Positions 1 to 12,798 are shown, counted from the first letter of the stretch. The stretch is DNA of 64,000 bases from Taenia hydatigena (GCA_036345935.2 JADWOT020000002.1:12419629-12483628), one strand, 5' to 3'. Notes: generated from the sequence alone by a model not told the origin. Translations and numbers: made by a program.

Positions 1-1
1 C

Positions 2-115
2 CTGCAAACGGATTCTAACAAAGACTGCACCGTATCGCTCCCTTCTGAACTCCAGTCTCTTTGCTCCTACCAAAAGACGAAAGTGGAAGCAATTTTGCTA
101 CATTCAGTCTTGTGA
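2..115 (+). CDS. Possible 3' end of a gene entering from the left edge
   Basis: An open frame runs from base 2 to a TGA at 113-115 with protein-like composition, including KDCTVSLPSELQSLC. If coding, this is the C-terminus of a gene that begins outside the window. No splice acceptor can be tested because the edge cuts it, and no poly(A) signal is obvious nearby. A chance open frame of this length is common, so this is weak. I do not recognise the protein. Confidence 0.2.
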   Translation: MQTDSNKDCTVSLPSELQSLCSYQKTKVEAILLHSVL

Positions 116-1730
116 CGCAGCTATGTAGGAGGATCTGCATGACTGAAAGGGAGAAAGTAGTGCAATAATGGATCCAAGAAAACAGCCTCTGGCACCTCCG
201 CAGTTATCGCACTCCAGCTCCTGAATAGGCCAGTTCTCTCAAGTTTTGAGGGCAATGGAGAAGTCAACGGCTTTGTCCATTTTAAATGGGCCTTTCCGAA
301 AATGCATAATGGGTAACCTTTTGATAAAGACCACAGCACCACTTCCACTAGTGTTTCTAGAACTCGTTTCCATTTCTATTTAAAGTTAAGCACTCAAGTG
401 GACATTTTTGAAGACGGGTATGATGAAGTAAAACAGCCTCTTACAAATAGCTGGTGGCCCTCCTAACCTATCCTTTTATAAAGCAGCAGACAGTATGTTA
501 AAGAAACATGATGTGCGCAGTGGCAGAAATGCAAATATGCTTATCAAATCAGCTGTGAAGGTAAATTCTTAGATATTGTAGGGATAGGTCCAACACTTTC
601 CACAGAGTGAGTTTAAGACGATCTGATTATACGTGATCGAGATCGAATGAAAAATGACTTTGCAAAATAAACATTGCTTCTAATGAATGCATAACTATAT
701 CAAACCGGTTGAAGGGCCAAACTCAAGGTGACAGGCGTAGAACTCATCAGGACATTTTGAAATCGCATTGGTAAAGTAATAGCACCAGCCGCGTTTATTT
801 GTCTAAGTGTGTCCAATTTTTTTTCCGGAATTCACAAAACATTTTGCATCCACTTTATTGCTGCGACTCCAATTGTCACAACCTGGTGAGGAACGAATAA
901 ATGCTTAGTGGCAACCGGCTGGGGTTGATGCTCGAAAGGAAGAGGGGGAGGCTATGCAATACTTATGTTTCTTGAAACGGATCCACTTGGCGAGAGGTGG
1001 GAAAATAACTTGAGCCTCGTGATAGGAAAGGTCGGTAATTCCGACTCTAGGAGAACCAGTTAACATAAGAACTGCCTTGAAGCCCTTCTACATGAGATAC
1101 TAACCATATCGTATAACAGGTTTTACCTGCGTCAGAGTTAGCAGCAGAGGCGGGGAGGCAGATGGCGATGCTACGATTTATGCAAACATGCCTGTAAAGA
1201 TGCGTCTAACATAGCACTGAGTCGGAGCAAAACATTGGGAAATTAAATCGAGTATTGGAGTTGACACTGCGAACCCTGCGTTTTCGTCTACATTGCAGAC
1301 GAGATTATAGATTAAAATGCGCAAAGTACAACATTTTAAGTCGAATTTATGAATTTCCTGAACAACATAATCTTCCATTTGGTAAATTTCCGGAATGAAA
1401 AGTAGCTATATCTGGCATATTTTGGGCAGGTTATTAAATCACTGAGTATGAGTTGGCTTTAGAACGAAAGGTCACGCGTAGTTATACAGATTTGACATTG
1501 TTTTAAAAGGCATTTGACTACAAATCAATTGCTTCGTCTGAAAGCTATTTAAGCTGAAGCGCGAAGCTGCCTGGAGGATTGAGTTGCTCCCCGCACCTGA
1601 GTTTTGTAAGCTGAATAAGAGGTAGAGTAGCATACGTTTCTCTTACCATTTTGAGAATCATCTTAAGACTAGGCAAGGTAGCCGAGTTTTAAGATGTTGA
1701 TGCCGTTTACGTTATTCGATCATTTCTTAG
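116..1730. other. Unassigned non-coding stretch
   Basis: No gene supported. A 66-codon minus-strand ORF with a real ATG lies at 1178-1378 and reads plausibly (it contains EDYVVQEIHKFDLKCC), but there is no second exon or homologous copy to raise it above background. Another ORF at 121-348 minus is of the same quality. Confidence 0.4.
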
Positions 1731-1866
1731 GACGCAGAACAAGAGGCGATTCGCTAGGACGTGATTAAGATCCTTGGGATACCTGCTGAGGATCTCGACA
1801 TCAAACCGAAATTACCAGTTATTCTGTTAAAACGGGAGAAGAGGAAGGGAAGCCAAAACAAAGCAG
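1731..1866 (+). CDS. Exon-like block with an in-frame TAG, unidentified protein
   Basis: A good acceptor (polypyrimidine tract then TTAG) ends at 1730, and a GTAAAT donor follows at 1867. Between them one frame reads protein-like throughout, with DAEQEAIR, a TAG at 1755-1757, then DVIKILGIPAEDLDIKP and a basic stretch KREKRKGSQNK. Either the TAG is a nonsense mutation or base error, or the true acceptor is the TAG itself (the exon would start at 1758). The frame is the same on both sides of the stop, which favours a once-longer exon. It ends in phase 1. It may belong to the same gene as the exons at 2281 and 2585-3077, but the phase does not join directly to 2281, so an exon would be missing between them. 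Not recognised. Confidence 0.35.
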
Positions 1867-2280
1867 GTAAATTGATCATGACACAAAATATCCTAATTTG
1901 TCTGATGGGAAATTGTCAAATCCTCTATGTCTTCATCCAAGCCATAAACAATAGTGGCGGTGTAGCGGTTGCAAATTGATTACGGAGATAATAGAATCAA
2001 AAGAAAATTCTTCTCTCCATGAGCCGCCTATTGTGGGTGACAAGGCCGTCAATACGCTTGCTATGGGAAGAATTTAATGCGGATTATTCTTGTTGAGGTG
2101 TCGTTTATGAACTTCCTGGAGTAGTTATGCAGCAGTTTTTGGCCTAAAACCAATGCATTCTTCGTGTGGGATGTACGATAGAACTTCAAATATACTTATC
2201 CTGTTTAAATGATGGATGGGTTGAATGCTGAAGAAGAAATGCAGTTTAAAATATGACGTGGTCATTATTCCAAACAGCAG

Positions 2281-2452
2281 GTCGGTGGGCGCGAAACGGC
2301 TTGTGCATTCTGTTCGTTGAACCAGGACCCGGGAGAATGTCCGCGTCGTATCGAAAGTGCAGTTCTTTTTTCAGCAATCAACACCTCCATCATTTCAATA
2401 AGGAAAATAAAATTAAGATTCCATCCCGCATCTCCACACGATGAACGCGTAG
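2281..2452 (+). CDS. Cysteine-rich exon, unidentified protein
   Basis: The exon follows an AG acceptor at 2279-2280. The phase-0 frame contains VGGRETACAFCSLNQDPGEC, then SAVLFSAINTSIISIRK and LRFHPASPHDER. The first half has a C-x2-C-x8-C spacing, which could be a small metal-binding or disulphide motif, though I cannot name a family. Two donors are possible: GTAGGT at 2449 (phase 0) or GTTTCA at 2453 (phase 1). The second allows in-phase joining to an AG at the start of the 2585 block. It lies in the same orientation as the neighbouring exon-like blocks and probably belongs to one gene with them. Confidence 0.4.
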
Positions 2453-2584
2453 GTTTCAAGCCATAGTAATTACTGCAAACTAAGATCAGAACTGGTAGAC
2501 ACCTGCTCTAGGAAGCGCATTTACGGCCCTGCCACCTGCGATAGACGGCAAATGAAAGGAAGACATCCCTTACTGTTTTGCTAG

Positions 2585-3077
2585 CGCGGTAGTCAGCTCG
2601 TGGTCGACTTCTTTCGACACTGAGCTTGGCTTACCAATTGGCGTGTTGAGGACTGTCAAATTTGATGGAGAGCAATCAATCGTTTGCCAGTATCATCGCT
2701 AAATACTGGGTCTCTGCGAATCTCGGGATCCGAGGTTTTTTGATGACATTAATTGTATAGGGATGCTCCGGAAGGTGGGTGGATGAAATTGAAACGCATC
2801 ACTTATGCTCTTCTCTTGTTTAGTTTCTTCCAACGGTTGAGTGGATGATTGATGTTTGCCCTGATGATGTAATGATCTGCGGCCGCCCTAGAGACAATGC
2901 AAATGAAAAGGTGAGTGGTTTGATTTTTGTAGTACTTACCTTCCTCAATCTTAGATGCAGGTGGCCGGTGTTAGGTTGATTATCTCTTCTGTGGCTCATG
3001 GCTACTCTGTGCTTGAAAGCGAAGCAGAGGAAACAAAGTACAGTGGAAGAGTAAAGAAGGGGAAGAGTAGAGTGTAG
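2585..3077 (+). CDS. 3' part of a spliced gene with three tiny introns, unidentified
   Basis: Four short exons join in one frame to a TAG at 3075-3077: 2585-2689, 2735-2774, 2824-2910 and 2955-3077. The introns are 45, 49 and 44 nt (GTATCA, GTGGGT and GTGAGT donors, all ending in AG). The first intron removes a TAA that otherwise breaks the frame, and the other joins keep phase exactly. The protein includes SSWSTSFDTELGLPIGV, RTVKFDGEQSIVC, FDDINCIGMLRK, LPTVEWMIDVCPDDVMICG and a basic C-terminus VKKGKSRV. No six-frame ORF scan would reveal it because each exon is under 45 codons. I do not recognise the family. The weakest point is the CCGAG acceptor at 2734. The upstream start is unknown. 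Confidence 0.55.
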
Positions 3078-3299
3078 CGATGAGGCTGAGGTAAACATGG
3101 TGGAGACTGTTCTGAACGGTGACGTCCAATGATTTAATTTGATGTGGTCTTGCAGGGCTGAAGCTTTCGTGGGTTTGTGATTTGGGACTTGGGTTTAGCG
3201 GACTTGCGCATTATGAGTTAAATTTGTCATATTTTAGCATCAAACATGAAGGAAGGCTGCTTTATAGTAATGCATGGGCTTGTATTGAATTGCCTTACC

Positions 3300-3376
3300 A
3301 TGGTTGTTACCACAGTGTCTTCAATGGTGGACGGCATTAGCGCTCTGTTGGGAGATGAAAACGAAGACTGTGATTG
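3300..3376 (+). CDS. Possible first or internal exon, acidic
   Basis: An ATG at 3300 opens a frame reading MVVTTVSSMVDGISALLGDE and then an acidic NEDCD, ending at a GTGAGG donor at 3377 in phase 2. An alternative acceptor (ACCACAG) lies inside it at about 3315. It starts 220 bases after the stop of the gene ending at 3077, so it may open a new gene. No downstream exon in phase was found. Confidence 0.25.
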
Positions 3377-3389
3377 GTGAGGCGTGGGG

Positions 3390-6300
3390 GAAGGGTGGGT
3401 GGTGGAGGCCAGCCTGATCTCTCGACGTTAATCATTATTGCCTTGCTGCGACCCAAAAAGACGTGACTAGACCTTGAAAGAGAGTTAAATTGATATAGAG
3501 AGCCATACGGTGGCCAAGTTTTACCTTGAAATTCGTCCTTAAATTGGATATCTTTGGTTTCACAATGCTATCGTTTGCCACGAAACGATCTAGATCTATT
3601 TGTAGGTCATACAGTGACGACATTTATACTTAAGTAAGAACTGCACTAACGACTTGGTTCCCAAAATTGATATTGATACTGCTGTGAGGAGGCAGACTCA
3701 TCGCAATGCTAGATAGATTTGTCGAGTTGGCTAGCGCATCATCCATTAACGATGATGGATATCTACCCATTTAGAGTCGCCATTAGATTAGCAATAGTCC
3801 TCTTAGCCTGGCGAGTTACGTTAGGCAAACATGCTTCTCGTCACTGAACCGGCATTACACCTCTCCGATGTGAAAGTGGACTCTCTAAACGAGCATCAAT
3901 CTCATCACTCCGCTCACCGAGGAAGAATCTTCTGCCAAGGAGGAGGAAAAGAGGGGAAGGAAATGAGGCCAATGCACCACGTGTTGTCTAGAGTAATGCT
4001 GTCTCACTGCGCTTCATTCGACTCAGTTCCGGTATTGTCAGTTGTGGTAGGACCAAAGTTTGGTGACTGGTGTGCCACGAACGCTCATTGACATAGCAAA
4101 TGGATCGCGCTTGCTATTAGGTGTGTCTAAATGAGCGTCGACTATTCTGGGGGCAAAGTAATGAAAAGTCGATAGCGTAGGGCCAAGGCGCAATGAAGAT
4201 AGAGGAGACGCACCTGACGCTTTCGAAAAGCGTCAAAGAAAGGAAAGCTTTGTCAAGAGCGCACTCCTCTCGAAGGTCACTCGACTATTTTACACAAAAG
4301 AATTTTGCGACCCCAGTACTGGAATAAAGTTTGTCTGTGTACGAAGGAAGGGAATGATAGCGGAACGTGAGAACCTGGATCGGCAGTCCAACCAGACCAT
4401 TTCCGAATAACAGTCCACGTCAGCTTCATTTCCAAGCACGATCCACGCACCTTTATGATGCTACTTCCCATAATAGCAAATCCGCCTGTCCAGCAGGTAT
4501 ATTTGACTGGACTTTTAGCATCTATCTCCTCCGCCGCACTCCCCCTGTCGCATTCTACTACTTTCCTACATTGCATTAAAATATTCTGAGTAAAATTGAT
4601 ACGCTTGCTGTTTGTTTAGTCCTCAGTCGCATCTGCATTCACTTGGATGGTTAGTGTACCTTCGTGGAGTGAATTGATCTCTAGGCCATGCTAGTAACTG
4701 AAAAGTACAGTGCTGAGTTCACTGAAATGTAGCAGACCAAAACAAAAGGTACATTGCTTACTTTTTGGGTTAGCAACAAAGTGTAATGTCTTTCAAGCGT
4801 AGAAAGTTGATATGTAAATGTCGGTTAGCATCTCTACCGCCACAGTGCCGATTACATTAATTTCAGATGTAGCTGAGCAAATTTCTGGAAAAAAAACTTT
4901 GCCAAAATAATATGGCTTACACGCAATCGCAGTTTAATCATCAGATGTAGAAGGCGAATATATAATGCCGATCGCTTGCTTTTCAGACACAAATTATTCA
5001 CGAGCTTAGACTAATGCAATCCATTTATCCTCGTCGACAAGCCAGTAATGGCGTAGTAGCTGTATTATTACCGTTAGGCCGACAAAAGACGCCCAGTTCG
5101 TAAGTGCAGCAACTAACTGTGCGAGGTGACTCACTAGAATCTCTGTAGAGATCTAACTGCAAGCGTCACTGAGCCTACAGCAGTCAAAAGGCGGATTTGA
5201 CTACCTTCAGAAGATCTATAAAACGAGATTAAAATGAGGGCACACCACACTGGTGTAGGACTTTCCATTATTTTTAGTCGTCAAGTGAACGTAGTTTAAC
5301 GGAACTCATGACCGGAGGGATGAACAGAATCCACTTCAGTAATTCCACTCTAAAATAGGTATTTTACAAATAGGTTAGGCTCAGTTATAAAAAATTTACT
5401 ATTTGTAGAACAATTGCCCTGCTCATCCTCCATAGGGTGTCATGTTGCAAATTTGAGGCTTGGATGGGTTAAAATTTAAGGTGAGAATTGAGGAGGCGAA
5501 ACGAAATCGGTCCTTTGCTGATGATTCTAAATACTTCGCGTTCAGAGGCTCCGATGCAATCTTACACCTCCCTTCTACTCAATGAGCGTGCTCTCAGGTC
5601 ATTTGGCACGAAGACTTGTCAAGAAAGACTTGCAATGAGTGGAAATATTTTTGTCAAAATTTAGCTCCTGCATTTTATGGTTTAGTCTCACGTATTTCCA
5701 CTGGTAATAGAGCAAGTCCAGCACTATGTTTTTAGCGGTGAACCTAGTGGCAAACTAGGAGAAAATGGAGGAACAATCTTGAACAAGTTGCAATTCGTAG
5801 TGGCCTAAGTTGCATATTTCGAATGAACATTTGAAGCACCACTTCTTTAGTAGAACCAATGATTCCCTCTCAAATTCACTTTCACTGCATTCTGCTCAAG
5901 TCACAACTACAAAATTCTGGTTCATAAGGGAATAAAATCCGGAATGGCTTCCTCCGAATTCATTGTTAAGTGTTAAGTATAGCAGGCTGGTAAAATTGCA
6001 GACGGAGGATTAAACAGTGTGGAACTCTGTGAAATTCAAAAGCCATTAGCTTTTACGGTTATTCCGTGTGGTAGAAAGTGATTTCCTTTTGATGACATCC
6101 ACCATTAATGGTAGCATGGGAAGTAGTCATCCTGGTCTCTAGTAAACCACTGCAATTTTTATTCAGTCGTATAGTGACTAGAAGTACAACAAACCACCCT
6201 TGCATATAATCCAACGCACCTTCTGTTTGATTTGCTAAAATAAAGGCGCCAAATTACATCAAACATCCTTGCATTAGGTGTAGTCGCAATGACTTGTTTT

Positions 6301-7190
6301 ATGCTCGAGATTGGTAAGCTAAACAGCGTTGCGGGATCCGTTGATGACACCACGAAAGGCAATTGCATATTGTGAGAAAAATTTCACCAGGAAGTAGCGC
6401 GAGTGTGTGATCACGATGATAAAAAGGCATTACGATGCCAAAATTATCAATAGAGTATGGAACTATAAAAGTGCTTCATTTTGACTGAACGCAGTGGTGG
6501 AGGAATCCGCATCACCTGATCAGTTATATTTTTCTATCTCAACTGCTGGAGGCTGTAACGGTCAGTTCAGGAACAAGAAAGCAAAGCACCGCGTGATTGC
6601 TGTGTATTTCCTTTTTATTGGTGTTCCAAACTACTCCGAGTACATAAGTGCCAGCTCCATTACTGTTAATGCCATCACAGTCTCCAACGCAAGATAGTTT
6701 ACTTGCATTTTTACACACATCGTTGCAGTGAATTCGCCTGACCATGGCAATGTGAATACTTCATTCGAGCCCTGTTCCTAAACACAATCTCAAATATGAG
6801 CTTCGAAAAATGGAAATTTACGTTGTGAGATGGGCAGACGCTGTGTGGGATTCAGCAACTATGTTGTTGAGAGCCCTTGCGACTCAGTGACACACTAGAA
6901 TCTCTAGCTGTGATTAACTTCTAATCCCAAAACCCACTTCCACACTCTTGTCTAAAATCAAGTGCTTCCTTTCACATCGCGACCATAATTGCGCTACCTG
7001 CAATCTTTGCGTGTGGTTGCATAGCAGAATTGGTTGCTGTGTGCAAGGCCATGTGGCCATTCACACGCATTGGTGACGCTAAGGTCAATCATTCCCACAA
7101 GACAACTCACTGGCGCCCCAGTCAAGCACGTGCGTAGTGTAGCAGAGACAATGGCGTCAGTTTGTTGCATTTCAGCTCTATGAGAGATTC
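3390..7190. other. Mostly unassigned sequence
   Basis: No repeat or gene is supported here apart from the ORF at 4277-4576. ORFs of 60-90 codons are scattered on both strands (for example 3831-4091 plus and 6494-6697 plus) without splice-linked partners or recognisable motifs. Confidence 0.4.
4277..4576 (-). CDS. 99-codon ORF, possible exon, unidentified
   Basis: The ORF has a true ATG at 4576. It reads MQCRKVVECDRGSAAEEIDA, then KYTCWTGGFAIMGSSIIK, and has a mixed charged/hydrophobic composition. A GTGCGT donor within it (after GSSIIK) could end an exon. There is no matching copy in the window, no recognised domain and no in-phase partner, so it could be chance. The overlapping plus-strand ORF at 4367-4579 is less protein-like and is treated as a shadow. 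Confidence 0.25.
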   Translation of the reverse strand: MQCRKVVECDRGSAAEEIDAKSPVKYTCWTGGFAIMGSSIIKVRGSCLEMKLTWTVIRKWSGWTADPGSHVPLSFPSFVHRQTLFQYWGRKILLCKIVE

Positions 7191-7196
7191 ATTTGC

Positions 7197-7694
7197 ATGC
7201 ACTCTCTAGGAATAAGAAATTCTGTTCTCTACTCCCCATATTCTGCTGCCAGACACTATATTTTTCTTGCAGCATGTTTATTTTGCATAACCCAAGGAGG
7301 CGTGTGTGCAATAGCTTTCATCCACGCTAGATTGTGGAGAACCAGTTACTCTAGTGGATCCCTATCGCAACTGGCGAAGCCGTGTCTGGTGTCGGATGCA
7401 TTGCATTACAGACATTCCTGGCGTAAACCAGAACAACTCGGGGCTGTATTGGAAGATGAAATTTAGATTACGCGTTTCGCGTTGGCATCCTCCGCGACCA
7501 CACACCACTCACGACAACTAACAGACCCAGAGCAGCTGATGATGTCTACGCCAAAAGCTACTCGAGATGCTGTGTTTGATCCCTCTAACTGTTTTCTTCT
7601 TGTGCTTTTTCGATTAACTTCGATCAACTCCTACAGATTTTGGGGAGTAGTCCCGCCTATTTCTGTCCCCTGCCACCCACACATATGCAAATGA
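7197..7694 (+). pseudogene. 165-codon frame interrupted by a single TAG
   Basis: One reading frame stays open from an ATG at 7197 to TGA at 7692, broken only by a TAG at 7464-7466. The upstream part contains a hydrophobic segment (YIFLAACLFCITQGGVCAIA) that could be a membrane span. Both sides of the stop are hydrophilic (PEQLGAVLEDEI before; TTHHSRQLTDPEQLMMSTPK after). Two adjacent long ORFs in the same frame suggest a decayed or misread gene, or the TAG may be a splice acceptor (GAAATTTAG). No family recognised. Confidence 0.25.
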
Positions 7695-7699
7695 CTGAA

Positions 7700-9854
7700 T
7701 TTCGATTACTACAACTGAAGCGGAATGGTTGAAGTCATCCATTTCCCTTAGCAAAATGTCCTTCAGATATAGCGGATACCAGATTTCGTGGATATGGGGA
7801 AGTAGAATTATGCTTCATCATAGTGAGATGTGGTTAGCTGGTCCTCTTCACTCTCCAATTCGAGTCAACTGTTCAGGCTCTGGACGAGGAGGCGTTGACT
7901 AGATTGCAAACTTGCAGACTAGACCAGCCTGTTACCCAGACAACATTGTTGGAAAATCTATTGAGCTAGGATCCGATCGGGCGAAATTGCCAGTTCGAGG
8001 CGATCCCAAATAGTGATGGAATGCATGCTTGCTAGTCAGGGTGCTAACCTGCCTGATGACCATCTAGCCAACCATTTGGATGGATGATTATGATTGAACT
8101 GATGCCAACTGACTCGTAAAACTGGCAACGCTCTCTGCCAGGGGTGAGACATGAGCTACGCCCCTAGTAGTAATGACAAATAGGCAACGAATTCTAGGAA
8201 TGGATAATATTTAAGTCACTTGCACACATAAGCACAAATTGGCAAGAATTGGTAAGCCTAGCATGCAAATTTCGGGCATCAAGAACATCGACTTGGCTTT
8301 TTTCCTTTATTGAACTGAGGGCCGATGGTGAAAAACAAATCGCTGAAAGCTCTCGTAAGCTGCGTGCTCAAACAATCTCTCATCTTCCATGTGATTGATG
8401 ACTTATCATGACTTATTCTCCTCTAACTTTGACTCCACCGCACCTAAAGCACCTATCTTGAATCAAAAGGAGCAGCGGAGGACTTCGGCAAATCTTCTGC
8501 TGTTTTTCGTAATTAGGGGTTAGTCCCCTCTGTCTCCACACCTTCAGCACAATTTTATGATTAAAATGGAATTATCAGTCAAATACAGCCCTTCTTTACA
8601 CCTTCCGTGCGGGCAGAATCAGAGAGCGTGTAATAGCACGAGCGTTGGTGGCTGGAGTAAGAGCAGTGAGGCATTCGGCCACTTTATTACGCTATCATTT
8701 CCTTCATGCAAAGCCACCAGTGAGTAAGAATCGACGCATGTTGACGGTACCTAGTTAATCTGTAGTCACAGACAAACCTATTAACCAGCTGGTCAAGATT
8801 AAATTCCCTGTCACCCGAGATCGTTGAATAACTGGTCGGCCGAACAATCCACCTGAGCAATTAACCACCCAACTGACCAGAAGCCCTAATGGTGCTTATC
8901 CCTTGTCACGGTGAGGTGCCGTCGACTATGCTGCCTTTACTACGTTCTCTGGATCACGTGGGCATTACCACCGCGAATCGGGAGCTCGAGATGCACTTGC
9001 GAACAACCGCTCCACATTTCAAATTAGCACATTGTATCCCTCTTACTCAGATGTTCAAAAGCAACGTGGGCAAACTGATCCCCCATTCAAAGTGAGCTAG
9101 ACGAGGTTTCATTCACCGTCGTCGTGCTTGTCGGTTTTGGTTGTGCCTTGCTCTTCAACAATTCCCGCACGATTCTCTCGAGGCATCTGGAGAAGGAGTT
9201 GTTGCAACTGCGCGTGTGGTGTCGATTAAAATATTACTTAGTGAAATCGGCTTAACAGCTCTGAGTCACGATTTAATTGAAGAAGTTGCAGATTAAGCAG
9301 TTTAAGGAAGGCCTTGAAGTCAGATAGCCAAAAAGTTCTTCTTATCTCCCCTTTTCGCCACTAGAAAAGGTCTGATTACCGTGAAGCAAGATTGGTTCTG
9401 CGCTCAGTTAGACTTAGGTCATTCCGACCAACTTAGGCAAAATTATTAGCTCTGCTGCCTTGCCTTTGTTCCAGTTTATTATTCTTGGTGGACAGATGGG
9501 TGGATGAGAAGTTAGTCATTCACTCGTCTTATCAGACAGGTGCGCTCGCTAGCTGACCTAAATGGACAGGTAAGCGTGTGCTACCCAGACTGAAATTCCC
9601 CGTTCAACTTCATCGTTTAGACTCCTACGCCAGCATTTCCGTTAAAACACATGACAGACTCGGCTTTTGTACTTTCTTGCTTGGCTTGCATTGCCTTGAA
9701 ACAAATGGAGTGAGAAGAGATGAAGTGTATTCATCACTACTAATAACGTAATGAACAAGGCAGAGCGATGAGGGTACTAAACACAACAAGAATTCACATC
9801 GTCGTCGAATGAAATTGACGACTATTCTGCAGCAGGAAGCGTTTTCGTCATACG
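7700..9854. other. Unassigned sequence up to the first gap
   Basis: No supported gene. An ORF at 8889-9095 plus has a real ATG but no splice context or motif. Confidence 0.4.
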
Positions 9855-9954
9855 NNNNNNNNNNNNNNNNNNNNNNNNNNNNNNNNNNNNNNNNNNNNNN
9901 NNNNNNNNNNNNNNNNNNNNNNNNNNNNNNNNNNNNNNNNNNNNNNNNNNNNNN
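9855..9954. other. 100-N assembly gap
   Basis: Exactly 100 Ns, the conventional placeholder for a gap of unknown size. Any ORF drawn across it is meaningless. Confidence 0.98.
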
Positions 9955-12790
9955 AAAAGGGGTTGCTATAGATGAAAGACAGTTTTACCTAAACTCGACT
10001 CTTGAGTAGGATTTTACTTTGGAGGAGGAGCTGGAAGGCTAGAACCAAGAGTAAGCGGTGTCTTAGCACCCACCACGTCAGCAAGGCTGTGCATTATGTT
10101 GATTAGGTGTAAATTCTTCTCTTCCGATGTGACCTCCTCCGCCACTGTGCTCAATCACTGACCCAAATTGATAACCGCCATGTGACTCAAAATGAATCCA
10201 ATGGTGAAGTTTTGAATGCTGAAGGTCACCTACAGGCAGAGCGAATCGAGACTTATTATAGACGTGTATAAGCTCTTTTATCATCGGCTATAAATGCGTT
10301 GGTATACGAGACACCGGTCAATCTCAATCCAAAAACCATCCATTAGTGAGTGAGGAAATTCGGAGATGCGATGTGAAAAGTTGGGTTTAACTTCTCACTT
10401 GATTGTGCTCCTATGTGGGCTATCTCGTATGATCCGTTTGGTGGGCAAAAATTGGCCATGCAAACGGTTAGAAATGCACATAAAACATTAGCTTCGTCAT
10501 CCCTCCAAGTACGCATGTAGATGTAATGGGGTTAAATGAACGCATGTGAGGTTTGATTGTTTGCGTGGTGCTTTGTAAAAAGCATCTTTAAGTTTTTCAG
10601 TACTGAAATTAACACTACTGAAATTTATCAGCGTCTCTAAGTCAAAAAATCAAGTACGAACTGTCTTCATTTCTCATTTGACCACTATACATACAATGAA
10701 GCATGCAGTGACAAGCACTAGGAAGTCATCATTGTAGAATGTGGCGAGCGAAATAGTATGCCTCACCTCCACTTCCTCCCATTCTCTCATCCTCTAGTTT
10801 AAATCGAGGTTATGCGATGCAAGCCATGAATTTATGGCTTGACCTGTAGAATTGGCCTCTTGGGGAGGTGATATACCTTAAACACAGACTTTCAGCCTCC
10901 AATAATTGAGCGAAGTTTAGTTAGTGGTTGCGTCTGCAGTGCAACCCACACAAACAGGGAAGGTACGGCCCTCTGGGGGTTTTGCGGTGAATAAACTAAG
11001 GAAAATGGGATGGCAAATATTTTTGTCAGCCAGCTAATCAGAAAAGCAGGCTGGCTTGTCCTACTCATATAGACAACAACTGAGGAATCGTGACACACTA
11101 GCTTTTCGGTTTCCCATAATCACCAAATTTGATAAAATTCAAGGAAAATACCAAGCCTCCCACTTTTAACTTCGAGCTGTTTAAAACACAGAAGGCAGAG
11201 GAAGTTATTTTCTCGCATAAGGTCTACCTCTATATGATACGATGGCATGGTATTCCTTAGCCGCCAAGTCAATGCTTATACTTAGGTTTTACATCTTTAA
11301 AGCTGAACTTGTAAGGTGAACAAACTCAAAGCCTCTTCATAGGACTCAAAACAAGAATTTATGATTTTGGAAATACCGCACTGCAAATATGACACGACTT
11401 TATACCTTTTCATCCGTAGCATTAATCCAAGGAGCTTTGCAGACACCATAATTTTGTTTGTGCCAGAGAAACTTTCTCACTTCTCATAACTTGTAGCTCA
11501 TGCTTGAGCTAGGGTAGTTAAACTCAAAATGACTGTTTTTTTACCTAGAAAACATTTCAATTAGCATCCAAATGGACAAAAACGCTGCATTTCTCTAATT
11601 CCACGACAGTATGATAAAAATACGTGGATCAGTGAGATAGGAATAGGAGAAAATTTAAAAAGTTAAAAAAAGTATGCAGTCACGTATAACAAAAGAGACC
11701 AAGTAGTGTGGTGTTGCTTTTAAATGCCTTTAATGTCATACAATCCAGCCTTTGTTAAGGCGTGGAGTCTTTAAATACAAGCCATTATTTGCCAACAATC
11801 TGACTTACATTAACAAAGTGAGATGCTAATTATAAGAAAAGCAATCTTTGTAAGTGCGAAAAGTTGTGAAACCTAATTAATTATTAACCTTCCGTAAATA
11901 CACTCAAATCTTAGCAGGTTAATAAGTGTTACCAGGAGGGATAGTGCGGTTACTTGACTAAGCTGTGCTGATGAAACATTTCATGCGTTTGCATTATCAG
12001 GTATCGTCTACTAAAGAAGGAAATGATCCAAGTGGTCAGTCAAACGAATTGAGTGGGTAAACTTACTCGATGGCACTTCGAAAGAAATCAAATCTGCCAG
12101 AAGATGTAGATGGCATGAAAAGCATTCAAAAGGGTACAGAGTATGCCATGGCAGGTTATTTTCGCTGTTTACTGCACGAAACTGATCGGCAATGCTAAAT
12201 CGGATAGGACAATGCTCACTTTACAAATAAAGGAGGGCAAAACTTGTGCTTATTAGGGAACACATAAATTCGGTGATGTGGTGGAAGTGGTGACAATCAA
12301 ATTGTCGATTGCAAAAAGCACACCAGTTTCCCTCCTGAAGTGTAAATATTGGAGTGCAAAGGGTAGAACCAGTACGTCTGTCTATTTTTAACTCATGATT
12401 GCAGGAAACTCGGGGATCAATGCACCATTTTTACTTAAAATTCAAAAGTCCCATGTATCTAAACCAAGCACCTCTCTTACCAGCTGCACCAAGCTTGTCA
12501 GAATCGAACTTAAGGCATTTCAAAGGAATCGACTGCTTTAAAATTTCGATTAGTGTTAACTTTGTCTATAAATCAGGAAAACCGCTTTCGACAAAATTAA
12601 TTTTTACTGTTTAGGCAAATTTTTTAACCGTCTTTATGAAGCATTACCATAACCAAGCAAAATCGCTCCGCCAATGGAACGCACAAGACAATTTCTAATC
12701 TGAAGCCTGCTTCTCCTGATTCCTTTGCTGAATTTTTGCCTCTACATTAAGGAAGTCGACTTAATCTACGAAGTTCAATCTTTTTTAACG
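9955..12790. other. Unassigned sequence, AT-rich in its second half
   Basis: No gene supported. A minus-strand ORF at 10078-10284 (real ATG, includes GGGGHIGREEFTPNQ) and another at 10892-11098 are of background quality. From about 11.1 to 12.7 kb the sequence is visibly AT-rich and lacks exon-like blocks. Confidence 0.4.
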
Positions 12791-12798
12791 ATTTTGAC

